DNA of 64,000 bases, taken from contig NZ_JAUSZR010000001.1 in NCBI RefSeq assembly GCF_030817835.1, forward strand, positions 2,232,001-2,296,000, given 5' to 3'. This stretch comes from Pseudarthrobacter sp. W1I19. GTDB taxonomy: Bacteria; Actinomycetota; Actinomycetes; Actinomycetales; Micrococcaceae. Below the pieces are notes generated by a model. It saw only the letters and a list, made by a program, of their open reading frames with translations. It ran no database searches and was not told the DNA's origin. Every line of letters begins with the position of its first letter. Position 1 is the first letter of the stretch. Positions 30,586 through 38,798 of the stretch are shown piece by piece. Both the position numbers and the translations under genes were made by a program.

Positions 30586-30623
30586 ATTGTAAGGCATATC
30601 ACTTACTTCCTTTGTCATATCAC
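30586..30623 (-). promoter_or_regulatory. Promoter and likely GntR operator of the ABC exporter operon
   Basis: The minus strand has a -10 TACAAT (30586-30591). Two exact copies of CATATCAC (plus-strand reading) lie at 30595-30602 and 30616-30623, 21 bases apart, or two helical turns, and cover the -35 region. A regulator bound there would block transcription; the GntR protein at the end of the operon is the obvious candidate. Confidence 0.55.
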
Positions 30624-30667
30624 GTGACCAGCCTGTGGAGAACGTCCAGCGAATGGACTTTCACCCG

Positions 30668-31444
30668 CTATTCCTTGCGCCCTACCGCAAAGATCCGGCG
30701 GAAGGGAAACACTGTGCCGTGGACGCCAGGCGGATACGTCTCCCGCAGCAGTGCGCCGTATTCTGCTTCGAAAGCTGCGCCGTCTTCGAGTGAGAGGACT
30801 GCCAGGACCGGCCGAAGCGCTGTGCCCCGCACCCACTCCAGTACAGGATCCTGGCCGGGCAGCACCTGCTGGTAGGTGGTCTCCCACGCATCGGCCGTGA
30901 ATCCGGCGTCGAGCAGGATCCCCAGGTACTCCGCAGGCTCACCCACGGACTCGCCGCCCCGCAGCACTCCCCGCAGCTTCGGTTCCCAGCGGGGTGAGCC
31001 GGCCAGCCCGCGCATCAATGCATGTGAGGGGGCATTGAAGTTGCCGGGAACCTGCATGGCAAACCAGGAACCCGGATGAAGGGTGGCCAGCCACTTCCGC
31101 ATCATGTCCTGGTGGCCCGGCACCCACTGCAGGGCCGCGTTGCTCACCACCACGTCCGCTTCGTCCGATGGAATCCAGTCGGCGATATCCATCAGCTCAA
31201 AGCGCAGGGACGGCGTGCTGTCCGCAACCGCCGCGGCTTTGGCCAGCATCTCGGCCGAGGAGTCCAAGCCTACGACGTCGGCCGCGGGCCAGCGCTCGGC
31301 GAGTGTGGCGGTGAGGTTTCCCGGTCCGCACCCCAGGTCCACCACCTGTACGGGCCGGTCTGCGTGGACCCTGCCGGTGAGGTCAAAGAATGGGCGGTTC
31401 CGGTAATCGCCGAACTGCACGTACTTTGCCGGATCCCATTTCAT
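30668..31444 (-). CDS. tam: Trans-aconitate 2-methyltransferase
   Basis: A SAM-dependent methyltransferase that methylates trans-aconitate, an inhibitory by-product of the TCA cycle. I use the ATG at 31444, preceded by GTGGAGGAA, giving 258 residues beginning KWDPAKYVQFGDYRNRPFFD, the family signature. The SAM motif I is VVDLGCGPGNLTATLA, and VVSNAALQWVPGH follows. A TAGGCT on the minus strand at 31481-31486 is its likely -10, with a leader of about 30 bases. It is divergent from the DUF3516 helicase gene. Confidence 0.92.
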   Translation of the reverse strand: MKWDPAKYVQFGDYRNRPFFDLTGRVHADRPVQVVDLGCGPGNLTATLAERWPAADVVGLDSSAEMLAKAAAVADSTPSLRFELMDIADWIPSDEADVVVSNAALQWVPGHQDMMRKWLATLHPGSWFAMQVPGNFNAPSHALMRGLAGSPRWEPKLRGVLRGGESVGEPAEYLGILLDAGFTADAWETTYQQVLPGQDPVLEWVRGTALRPVLAVLSLEDGAAFEAEYGALLRETYPPGVHGTVFPFRRIFAVGRKE

Positions 31445-31523
31445 GCTTTCCTCCACTTTCGGGTGCCGCAGGTATCGGGAAGCCTAACCCGATCGGAACG
31501 GATTTCCGGGCGCGCCGGGGCAC

Positions 31524-31529
31524 TAAGCT
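31524..31529 (+). promoter_or_regulatory. -10 element of the DUF3516 helicase gene, near-leaderless spacing
   Basis: TAAGCT ends eight bases before the ATG at 31538. No ribosome-binding site is visible between them. Confidence 0.5.
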
Positions 31530-31537
31530 GGAAAACA

Positions 31538-34084
31538 ATGAAACTCGTTGACCAGCTGCCCGAAGTCTCCGCCCGGGACCTGCCCGCGTCCGCCGTCGAT
31601 CCTGATGCCCTGTACTCCCTGTTCCTGGAATGGACGCAGAGCCGGGGGCTGGACCTCTATCCCGCGCAGGACGAGGCCGTTATGGAGCTGGCTACCGGGG
31701 CGAACGTGATCCTTGCTACCCCGACAGGCTCCGGAAAGTCGCTGGTGGCCATCGCCGCACACTTCCAGGCGATGGCCCAGGGCCGGCGCAGCTACTACAC
31801 CGCGCCCATCAAGGCGCTTGTCTCGGAAAAGTTCTTTGCGCTGTGCGAGATATTCGGGGCCGAAAATGTGGGGATGATTACCGGCGATTCGGGCGTCAAC
31901 CAGGACGCGCCCATCATCTGCTGCACTGCCGAAATCCTGGCCAACACCGCCCTCCGGGAAGGCGCGGCCGCGGAACTGGGATCCGTAATCATGGACGAGT
32001 TCCACTTCTACTCGGACCCGCAGCGCGGCTGGGCCTGGCAGGTGCCCCTGCTGGAACTCCCCCAGGCCCAGTTCCTCCTGATGTCCGCCACGCTGGGGGA
32101 CGTCAGCCGGTTCGAAAAAGGCCTGACGGACCTGACCGGGCGTCCCACCACCACGGTGAGCTCGGCGGAACGGCCCATCCCGCTGCATTACTACTACCAC
32201 GAGATTCCCGTGCACGAGACGCTGGAAGAGCTGCTGTCCACCCGGCAGGTTCCGGTTTACGTAGTGCACTTCAGCCAGATTGAAGCGATAGACCGCGCCC
32301 AGACGCTGATGAGCATCAACGTGTGCACGCGCGAAGAGAAGGACAAAATCGCGGAGCTGATCGCCAACTTCCGCTTCGCTGCCGGCTTCGGCAAGACCCT
32401 TAACCGGCTGGTCCGGCATGGCATCGGCGTGCACCACGCCGGAATGCTTCCCAAATACCGCCGCCTGGTGGAGCAGCTGGCCCAGGCCGGGCTGCTGAAA
32501 GTCATCTGCGGGACGGACACGTTGGGGGTGGGCATTAACGTGCCCATCCGCACCGTGGTCCTGACGGCCTTGAGCAAGTACGACGGCGTCCGCACCCGGT
32601 TGCTGAATCCGCGTGAGTTCCACCAGATCGCCGGCCGCGCCGGACGGGCCGGCTACGACACCGCGGGCACGGTGGTGGTGCAGGCTCCTGAGCACGTCAT
32701 CGAAAACGTGAAGGCAATGGCCAAGGCCACCGCCAAGTTCGGCGACGACCAGCGGAAGCTGCGGCAGGTGGTGAAAAAGAAGCCGCCAGAGGGTTTTGTG
32801 TCCTGGGGCGAGCCTACGTTCAAGCGCTTGGTTGAATCCGTGCCGGATCCATTGAGCTCCAGCTTCACAGTGACACATGCCATGCTGATGAACCTGATGG
32901 AGCGGCCCGGTGACCCGTTCGCGGCGGCGCGCCGCCTGTTGACGGAAAACCACGAATCAAGGTCATCCCAGCTGCAGCTGATGAAGAAAGCGCTGGGAAT
33001 CTACCGAGAGCTCCTGGCCGCCGAAGTGGTGGAGCGGATTCCCGCCGGGCAGCAGGGGCCGGACGGCCGCACCGTCCGCCTCACCGTCCATCTGCAACCC
33101 AACTTCGCCCTCAACCAGCCGCTGTCCCCCTTCGCGCTCGCCGCACTGGAGCTGCTCGACCCGGAGTCGCCGTCGTACGCCCTGGACGTGGTGTCCGTGA
33201 TCGAGGCGACGCTTGAGAAGCCGCGCCAGATCCTGTCCGCGCAGCAGAAGAAGGCCCGCGGCGAGGCTATCGCGGCCATGAAGGCAGACGGCATTGAGTA
33301 CGACCAGCGGATGGCCATGCTCGACGAGGTGACGTATCCGCAGCCGCTGGCAGACATCCTGGGCGAAGCGTTCGACGTGTACCGCAAGGCTGCCCCATGG
33401 GTAGGCGACTTTGAGCTGGCTCCCAAGTCAGTGGTGCGGGACATGTACGAACGTGCCATGAATTTTGGCGAGTTCGTACAGTTCTATGGGCTGGCCCGCT
33501 CGGAAGGCATCGTGCTGCGCTACCTCGCCGATGCTTTCAAGGCGCTGCGGCAGACAGTGCCGCAGGACATGCTGCGCGATGACCTGGAAGATCTCATTGC
33601 CTGGCTGGGCGAGCTGGTCCGGCAGGTCGATTCGAGCCTCCTGGATGAGTGGGAGGAACTGACCTCGGGTGCGGCTCCCACCCCGCACGATGCACCGCCG
33701 CCTCCCCCGCCGTCGCTCACGTCCAATATCCGGGCCTTCCGGGTCATGGTGCGCAACGAAATGTTCCGCCGGGTGGAGCTGTTCGCGGACGAAGACGCGG
33801 AAGCCCTGGGCGAACTGGACGGCGCTGCCGGGTGGGAAGCCGGGCGCTGGGAGGACGCCCTGGACGACTACTTCGACGAGCACAACGACATCGGCACCGG
33901 TCCGGACGCCCGCGGCCCCGGGCTGCTGATCATCACCGAGGAACCCGGCGTGTGGAAGGTCCGGCAGATCTTTGACGACCCCGCCGGGAACCATGACTGG
34001 GGCATTTCCGCGGAAGTGGACCTGGACGAATCGAACGAAACCGGGACAGCGGTCATCCGGGTGACGGATGTCAACCGGCTCTGA
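31538..34084 (+). CDS. DEAD/DEAH-box helicase with DUF3516 domain
   Basis: A large superfamily 2 nucleic-acid helicase of 848 residues, related to the Ski2/HelY group. Walker A is ATPTGSGKSLVA at ~62-73, motif II is MDEFHFYSD (DEFH type), motif III is LMSATL and motif VI is HQIAGRAGRAGYD. The C-terminal half corresponds to DUF3516, interrupted at ~715-725 by a Pro-rich linker, and ends with a ~120-residue acidic domain. The ATG at 31538 is eight bases after TAAGCT. The substrate (RNA or DNA) is not known. Confidence 0.88.
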   Translation: MKLVDQLPEVSARDLPASAVDPDALYSLFLEWTQSRGLDLYPAQDEAVMELATGANVILATPTGSGKSLVAIAAHFQAMAQGRRSYYTAPIKALVSEKFFALCEIFGAENVGMITGDSGVNQDAPIICCTAEILANTALREGAAAELGSVIMDEFHFYSDPQRGWAWQVPLLELPQAQFLLMSATLGDVSRFEKGLTDLTGRPTTTVSSAERPIPLHYYYHEIPVHETLEELLSTRQVPVYVVHFSQIEAIDRAQTLMSINVCTREEKDKIAELIANFRFAAGFGKTLNRLVRHGIGVHHAGMLPKYRRLVEQLAQAGLLKVICGTDTLGVGINVPIRTVVLTALSKYDGVRTRLLNPREFHQIAGRAGRAGYDTAGTVVVQAPEHVIENVKAMAKATAKFGDDQRKLRQVVKKKPPEGFVSWGEPTFKRLVESVPDPLSSSFTVTHAMLMNLMERPGDPFAAARRLLTENHESRSSQLQLMKKALGIYRELLAAEVVERIPAGQQGPDGRTVRLTVHLQPNFALNQPLSPFALAALELLDPESPSYALDVVSVIEATLEKPRQILSAQQKKARGEAIAAMKADGIEYDQRMAMLDEVTYPQPLADILGEAFDVYRKAAPWVGDFELAPKSVVRDMYERAMNFGEFVQFYGLARSEGIVLRYLADAFKALRQTVPQDMLRDDLEDLIAWLGELVRQVDSSLLDEWEELTSGAAPTPHDAPPPPPPSLTSNIRAFRVMVRNEMFRRVELFADEDAEALGELDGAAGWEAGRWEDALDDYFDEHNDIGTGPDARGPGLLIITEEPGVWKVRQIFDDPAGNHDWGISAEVDLDESNETGTAVIRVTDVNRL

Positions 34085-34172
34085 CCGCCCGCAGTGTCTC
34101 TACAGAGCCCCCGCCGGCACAGGCGCTGCTCCTGACTGCGCTGCCTGACTGCACCGGCACAGGTGGCGGCGG

Positions 34173-34178
34173 TAAGCT
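34173..34178 (+). promoter_or_regulatory. -10 element of the SSAT-like acetyltransferase gene, leaderless spacing
   Basis: TAAGCT ends six bases before the ATG at 34185; no ribosome-binding site is present. Confidence 0.55.
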
Positions 34179-34184
34179 CGAACA

Positions 34185-34685
34185 ATGAGTGTAATCCGCC
34201 CTGCAACCCCGCACGACGTCCCCGCGATCCTCCGCATGATCCACGAACTGGCGCACTACGAGAAGGAACCGGACGCAGTCCGGAACACTCCGGAAATGCT
34301 GCAAGAGGTTCTCTTCGGCGACAACCCGAGGGTCTTCGCCGCGATGGCGGAAAATGACAACGGGGACGTGCGCGGTTTCGCCCTATGGTTCCTGAACTAC
34401 TCCACCTGGGAAGGTGTGCACGGGATCTACCTGGAGGACCTCTACGTCAGCCCGGAGGCCCGCGGCGAGGGGCACGGCAAGGCGCTGCTGCAGCATCTGG
34501 CCGGCATCGCCGTCGAGAACGGCTACGCGAGGGTGGAGTGGAGCGTCCTGGACTGGAACGAGCCCTCCATCAACTTCTACCGGCGATTGGGTGCCCGGCC
34601 GATGGACGGCTGGTCCACCTTCCGGCTCACCGGCGAGGCGCTGGAGCAGTTCGGCAGCGCTGTTCCCGCCACCGCCAATGGCTAG
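34185..34685 (+). CDS. GNAT acetyltransferase, diamine/spermidine-acetyltransferase-like
   Basis: Probably acetylates a polyamine or another small amine using acetyl-CoA. It has 166 residues. FALWFLNYSTWEGVHGIYLE and LYVSPEARGEGHGKALL (acetyl-CoA pyrophosphate loop) match the SSAT branch, as do WSVLDWNEPSINFYRRLGA and the short Trp-rich C-terminus. The message is probably leaderless. The proline-iminopeptidase-like gene starts 5 bases after its stop, so the two are likely an operon. The substrate assignment is by similarity only. Confidence 0.85.
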   Translation: MSVIRPATPHDVPAILRMIHELAHYEKEPDAVRNTPEMLQEVLFGDNPRVFAAMAENDNGDVRGFALWFLNYSTWEGVHGIYLEDLYVSPEARGEGHGKALLQHLAGIAVENGYARVEWSVLDWNEPSINFYRRLGARPMDGWSTFRLTGEALEQFGSAVPATANG

Positions 34686-34690
34686 CGGAC

Positions 34691-36064
34691 ATGACTGAGG
34701 CACGCGTGGCAGGACGCCCGCCCTTCGGACGCCTCGGCTCCGGGACCAGTAACATCCGGCACGAGATCAGGGCCCGGCACGAGTTCCGCGGCCTGCGTAC
34801 TGTGGAGCACTACTTCACTGTGCCCCTGGACCATTTCGGCTCCTCCGGCAGCTCCGAAACGATTACCGTCTTCGCCCGTGAGTACGTTTCCGCTGCCCAC
34901 ACCATGGAAGAAGCCGCGCGATTGCCGTGGCTGTTGTTCCTGCAGGGCGGTCCGGGCGGCCGCGGCAACAGGTTCGGTTCCCTGGGCGGCTGGAGCAAGG
35001 CCGCCGGCAAGGAATTCCGCATCCTGATGCTGGACCAGCGGGGCACCGGGCTGTCCACTCCCCTTGACCGGAACACGCTGCCCCTCCGGGGGTCCGCGCT
35101 GGAGCAGGCTGCCTACCTGGAACATTTCCGCGCGGACTCGATTGTTGCCGACGCCGAACTGATCCGCGCTGCCCTGGGCTCACCGCCCTGGACTGTCTAT
35201 GGGCAGAGCTACGGCGGCTTTTGCGCGCTCACCTACCTCTCCTTTGTTCCGGAGGGCCTGCGGCAGGCATTGATCACCGGCGGCCTCGCGCCGCTCGCGG
35301 GTCCGGCGGACGATGTGTACCGGGCGACGTTCAAGCGGGTGCGGGCACGGAACGCGGAGTACTTCACGTGGTACCCGGAGGACCGGGCCACCGTTGACAG
35401 GATCGCGCAGCACTTGCGGACCGTCCAGGAGCTCCTGCCCGACGGCGGCCCGCTCACCGTAGAGCGCTTCCAAATGGTGGGCGCCTTCCTGGGCGGCAAC
35501 ACCCGGGTGGACAGCCTCCACTACCTGCTGGAAGATGCGTTCGCTTGCTCTTCCGGCGGAGCCCGGCTAACGGATTCTTTCCTGGAGCAGGTACAGGGCA
35601 TCGTCTCGCGCCGCTCCAACCCGCTCTATGCCCTCATGCACGAGTCCATCTACGGGCAGGGTGAAGCCACGCACTGGTCGGCGTGGCGGATACTGCGCGA
35701 GTTCCCCGAGTTCCAGCCGGATGCGGACCCGCTGCTGCTCACGGGCGAAATGGTCTATCCGTGGTACTTCGACCAGGACCCTGCCCTGCGCCCGCTGCGC
35801 GAAGTCGCCGAACTGCTGGCGGCCAAGCCGGACTGGAAACCGCTGTACGATGCCGGCCGGCTTGCCGCCAACACCGTGCCTGTCGCCGCCGCCGTCTACT
35901 CGGACGACATCTATGTGGACCGCAACCTCTCCCTGAAGACTGCCGCGGCGGTCCGCGGGCTGCAGGTCTGGGAAACGCCGGACTTCCACCATGACGGGAT
36001 CGCCGACGACGGTGAGGGCATTTTCAACCGATTGATGGGAATGGTGCGCGGAGTCCGGGGGTGA
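34691..36064 (+). CDS. Alpha/beta hydrolase, proline iminopeptidase type (peptidase S33)
   Basis: A cytoplasmic serine hydrolase of 457 residues, probably releasing N-terminal proline from peptides. I use the ATG at 34691; the frame is open further upstream but overlaps the acetyltransferase gene. The oxyanion-hole segment FLQGGPGGRGNR, MLDQRGTGLS and the nucleophile elbow VYGQSYGGFCAL are as in the S33 family. The catalytic His is probably in DFHHDG near the C-terminus. There is no signal peptide. Confidence 0.88.
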   Translation: MTEARVAGRPPFGRLGSGTSNIRHEIRARHEFRGLRTVEHYFTVPLDHFGSSGSSETITVFAREYVSAAHTMEEAARLPWLLFLQGGPGGRGNRFGSLGGWSKAAGKEFRILMLDQRGTGLSTPLDRNTLPLRGSALEQAAYLEHFRADSIVADAELIRAALGSPPWTVYGQSYGGFCALTYLSFVPEGLRQALITGGLAPLAGPADDVYRATFKRVRARNAEYFTWYPEDRATVDRIAQHLRTVQELLPDGGPLTVERFQMVGAFLGGNTRVDSLHYLLEDAFACSSGGARLTDSFLEQVQGIVSRRSNPLYALMHESIYGQGEATHWSAWRILREFPEFQPDADPLLLTGEMVYPWYFDQDPALRPLREVAELLAAKPDWKPLYDAGRLAANTVPVAAAVYSDDIYVDRNLSLKTAAAVRGLQVWETPDFHHDGIADDGEGIFNRLMGMVRGVRG

Positions 36065-36088
36065 GCCGCGGCGGGGCCGGTGGGCGCA

Positions 36089-37459
36089 TTAGGGAGTCAG
36101 AGACTCCCGCCGCCGCGCCGCCCGTGTGACCATGGCGGCGCCGAGCACCGTGGCTCCTATTGCCGCACCGGCCATGTTCAGCCCCAGGTAGCCGGCCTGG
36201 CTGAGGACCAGGCCGGACGCGGCACCGCCCACCGCACCCGCGGCCCCCATCAGCATGTCGGAAACGCCCTGGACCACCACGCGGGACTCCTGGCCAACGC
36301 TCTCGGCAAGCAGGGTTGACCCGGAAATGGTGGACGCGGACCAACCCACGCCCAACAGGACCAGCCCCACCGCCACCGCCGTGGTGGAGTCCTGGCCGAA
36401 TCCGGCAACGGCGACGGCCGTGATCATTGTCGCGAAGCCGATCATGATGGTCTCAGGTCTGCCGGCCTTGTCTGTCAGCCACCCCATCACGGGCGACAGC
36501 GCGAACATCCCGGCGATATGAAGGGAAATGGTGAAGCCGATGATCACCAGGACGTCGCCAGTGGCAGCATGGCCGGCGTGGCCAGGGCCGGCCAGAAGTT
36601 CCTGCAGATGAAGCGGCGTCATGGACATCACGCCCACCATCACCCCGTGCGCTCCCACCAGGGCGGCCACCGCCAGCAGGGCTGCCCGGGATGCGCGGAT
36701 GGCCCGCATCCCCCGGACCAGTGACCCGGGTGCCCGGGCCTGCAGGGCTGCCGGCTGGTTGACGGGGTGGCCGGCGGGGTTGGCGGCCGGCTGGCCTGCG
36801 GGCTGGTTCAGTGATGGCACGGCGGCGAGTTCCCGGGCCAGCAGCAGGGGGTCCGGCCGAAGGCCGAAAAAGAGCAAGACGACGGCGAGCAGGAGTCCGG
36901 CGGCCGAGATCACAAAGGGACCCGCGACAGGAGGGAGGCCAAGGGCCTGGCCCACTGCGGCCCCGGGCTGGATCAGGTTGGGTCCGGTGACGGCTCCGAC
37001 TGTCACGGCCCACACGACGGCGGACAATGCCCGGCCGCGGTGTTCGGCGTCCGCGAGGTCGACGGCGGCGAAGCGCGCCTGCAGGCTGGCGGCGGTGCCG
37101 ATCCCTATGCCGGCTGCACCGAGGATGAGCAGGACGAAGAGGCCCGTGACAACGGACAGGACCATCAGCAGCGCGCCGGCCATGGCGGCCGACAGTCCAG
37201 CCACTTGGCCAATGCGGCGTCCCCGCCGGTCAGCCAGCGCGGCCAGGGGCAGGGCAGCCAGGGCAGCGCCGAGGGTCATGACGGTGGCGACGGCGCCGGC
37301 CCACGCACTGGAACCGGAGAGCTCCACGGCAAGGATGGACCCGATGGACACTGTGGCGCCGGTCCCGATCCCGCCAAACACCTGGGCTGCACTCAGCAGC
37401 ACCACGGTGCGCCGCTGCACCTGGCGGACTCCGCTTTCGGTCATCAAAGTGCCGGCCAT
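36089..37459 (-). CDS. MFS transporter
   Basis: A major-facilitator membrane transporter of 456 residues with about 12 hydrophobic segments. The conserved loop 2-3 motif appears as LAALADRRGRRIGQ. The central cytoplasmic loop holds a Pro/Ala/Gln/Asn-rich stretch (QPAGQPAANPAGHPVNQPA) from short repeats in the DNA, which is unusual. The start is supported by TATGCT six bases upstream, so the message is probably leaderless. It is convergent with the hydrolase gene. The substrate is unknown; drug export is only a guess. Confidence 0.85.
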   Translation of the reverse strand: MAGTLMTESGVRQVQRRTVVLLSAAQVFGGIGTGATVSIGSILAVELSGSSAWAGAVATVMTLGAALAALPLAALADRRGRRIGQVAGLSAAMAGALLMVLSVVTGLFVLLILGAAGIGIGTAASLQARFAAVDLADAEHRGRALSAVVWAVTVGAVTGPNLIQPGAAVGQALGLPPVAGPFVISAAGLLLAVVLLFFGLRPDPLLLARELAAVPSLNQPAGQPAANPAGHPVNQPAALQARAPGSLVRGMRAIRASRAALLAVAALVGAHGVMVGVMSMTPLHLQELLAGPGHAGHAATGDVLVIIGFTISLHIAGMFALSPVMGWLTDKAGRPETIMIGFATMITAVAVAGFGQDSTTAVAVGLVLLGVGWSASTISGSTLLAESVGQESRVVVQGVSDMLMGAAGAVGGAASGLVLSQAGYLGLNMAGAAIGATVLGAAMVTRAARRRESLTP

Positions 37460-37465
37460 GATCCG

Positions 37466-37471
37466 AGCATA
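37466..37471 (-). promoter_or_regulatory. -10 element of the MFS gene, leaderless spacing
   Basis: The minus strand reads TATGCT, ending six bases before the ATG. Confidence 0.55.
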
Positions 37472-37513
37472 GACCCCGGCGGTTCCGTCTTGGAGTGTTT
37501 TTTAAGCAAGTAA

Positions 37514-37537
37514 TCCCGGCCGCGGGGGCGGCCGGGA
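37514..37537 (-). terminator. Hairpin downstream of terC
   Basis: TCCCGGCCGC (37514-37523) and GCGGCCGGGA (37528-37537) are exact complements with a GGGG loop, 30 bases past the terC stop. The minus strand then reads TTACTTGCTTAA, only a weak T-tract. Confidence 0.65.
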
Positions 37538-37566
37538 CTACTCGTCTTTACAGTTGCAGAGCCTAA

Positions 37567-38595
37567 CTAGTCGACGTCGCTGTGGCTCTTCCGGACGTCT
37601 TCCTCGAGGCGGGGATCGAGATGGGATTCCTTGGCCTTGGAGCTGAGGAGGCTGGCCACCACGGCGATCAGGATGGTACCAACGATGACTGCCAGGGACA
37701 CGAAGGTGGGGATCTCAGGAGCCCACTCGATGTGCTTGCCACCGTTGATGAACGGCAGTTCGTTGACGTGCATGGCGTGCAGGACCAGCTTGACGCCGAT
37801 GAACGCCAGGATGAAGGACAGTGCGTGCTTCAGGTAGATCAGGCGGTTCATCAGTCCACCCAGCAGGAAGTACAGCTGGCGCAGGCCCATCAGGGCGAAG
37901 AGGTTGGCCGTGAACACAATGAACGGGCTCTGGGTGAGACCGAAGATGGCGGGGATGGAGTCGACGGCGAAGAGCAGGTCGGTCATGCCGATGGTGATGA
38001 ACACGATGACCATGGGGGTGAAGACCTTCTTGCCGTTCACCACGGTGCGGAGCTTGCCGCCGTCGTACTTCTCCGACATCGGGATGATCTTGCGGATCTT
38101 CGCGATGAGCGGGTTTTCCCGGTCCTCTTCGTCTTCGCCCTCATCCTGGGCCTGCTTCCAGGCGGTCCAGAGGAGGAAGGCGCCGAAGATGTAGAACACC
38201 CAGCTGAACTGTTCGATGACGATGGCGCCGAGCAGGATGAAGATGCCGCGCAGGATCAGGGCAATGATGATGCCCACCATCAGCACTTCCTGCTGGTACT
38301 TCCGGGGCACCGAGAACCTGGCCATGATGATGATGAAGACAAACAGGTTGTCGATGCTGAGGCTGTATTCAGTCACCCAGCCGGCGACGAACTGGCCGCC
38401 GTATTCCGGTCCGGTAAAGGCAAACATGGCGCCGGCGAACGCCAAGGCCAGGGAGACGTAGAACGCCACCCACAAGCCGGCTTCCTTCATGGAGGGTTCG
38501 TGGGGGCGGCGGACCACCAGGAGAAGGTCAATCAGGAGGATGAGGCCGAGGACGACAAAGGAGCCGACCTCGAACCAGACGGGCAAATCGAGCAC
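37567..38595 (-). CDS. TerC/Alx-family integral membrane protein, likely manganese exporter
   Basis: A membrane protein of 342 residues with about nine hydrophobic segments, related to TerC, Alx and MeeF. The conserved acidic motifs are VTEYSLSIDNLFVF and TDLLFAVDSIPAIFG, whose aspartates probably bind metal. A cytoplasmic acidic loop (DEGEDEEDRENP) separates the halves. I start at the GTG at 38595, with AAAGG upstream. The gene is preceded by a yybP-ykoY manganese riboswitch, which strongly suggests manganese efflux or metallation of exported enzymes rather than tellurite resistance. Confidence 0.92.
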   Translation of the reverse strand: MLDLPVWFEVGSFVVLGLILLIDLLLVVRRPHEPSMKEAGLWVAFYVSLALAFAGAMFAFTGPEYGGQFVAGWVTEYSLSIDNLFVFIIIMARFSVPRKYQQEVLMVGIIIALILRGIFILLGAIVIEQFSWVFYIFGAFLLWTAWKQAQDEGEDEEDRENPLIAKIRKIIPMSEKYDGGKLRTVVNGKKVFTPMVIVFITIGMTDLLFAVDSIPAIFGLTQSPFIVFTANLFALMGLRQLYFLLGGLMNRLIYLKHALSFILAFIGVKLVLHAMHVNELPFINGGKHIEWAPEIPTFVSLAVIVGTILIAVVASLLSSKAKESHLDPRLEEDVRKSHSDVD

Positions 38596-38627
38596 AGGGT
38601 AGCCTTTCGCAGGGTACAGAGATGCGT

Positions 38628-38748
38628 TGTAAGTCTCTCCGGCCTGCCTGTGCACTTGGTGCTGAAGTGGCGGCCCGCTACGCCCGGCGGGGCAACCATG
38701 CCCTGCGTGTTGACGATCGTAGCGCTTGGGATACTCCCCTACGTGACG
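38628..38748 (-). ncRNA. yybP-ykoY manganese riboswitch upstream of terC
   Basis: The minus strand carries the two hallmark segments of the family: GTAGGGGAGTATCCC near the 5' end (GGGGAGTA at 38732-38739) and GGCCGGAGAGACTTAC at the 3' end (38628-38644). Between them CGCTACG pairs with CGTAGCG, and CACTT pairs with AAGTG as a second hairpin. GTA and TAC can close the outer P1 helix. It ends about 32 bases before the terC start, so control may act on ribosome access or on termination. Manganese is the known ligand, and terC-type genes are classic targets. Confidence 0.88.
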
Positions 38749-38798
38749 TTAACTGTACCCCAGGCGGCTGCCAGCCGCTCCCGGCTGCGTGTTTTGCG

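Noticed and set aside
37466..37537. Possible small gene between the MFS gene and terC
   Set aside because: The stretch is explained by the leaderless MFS promoter and the terC hairpin; no ribosome-binding site or coding bias.
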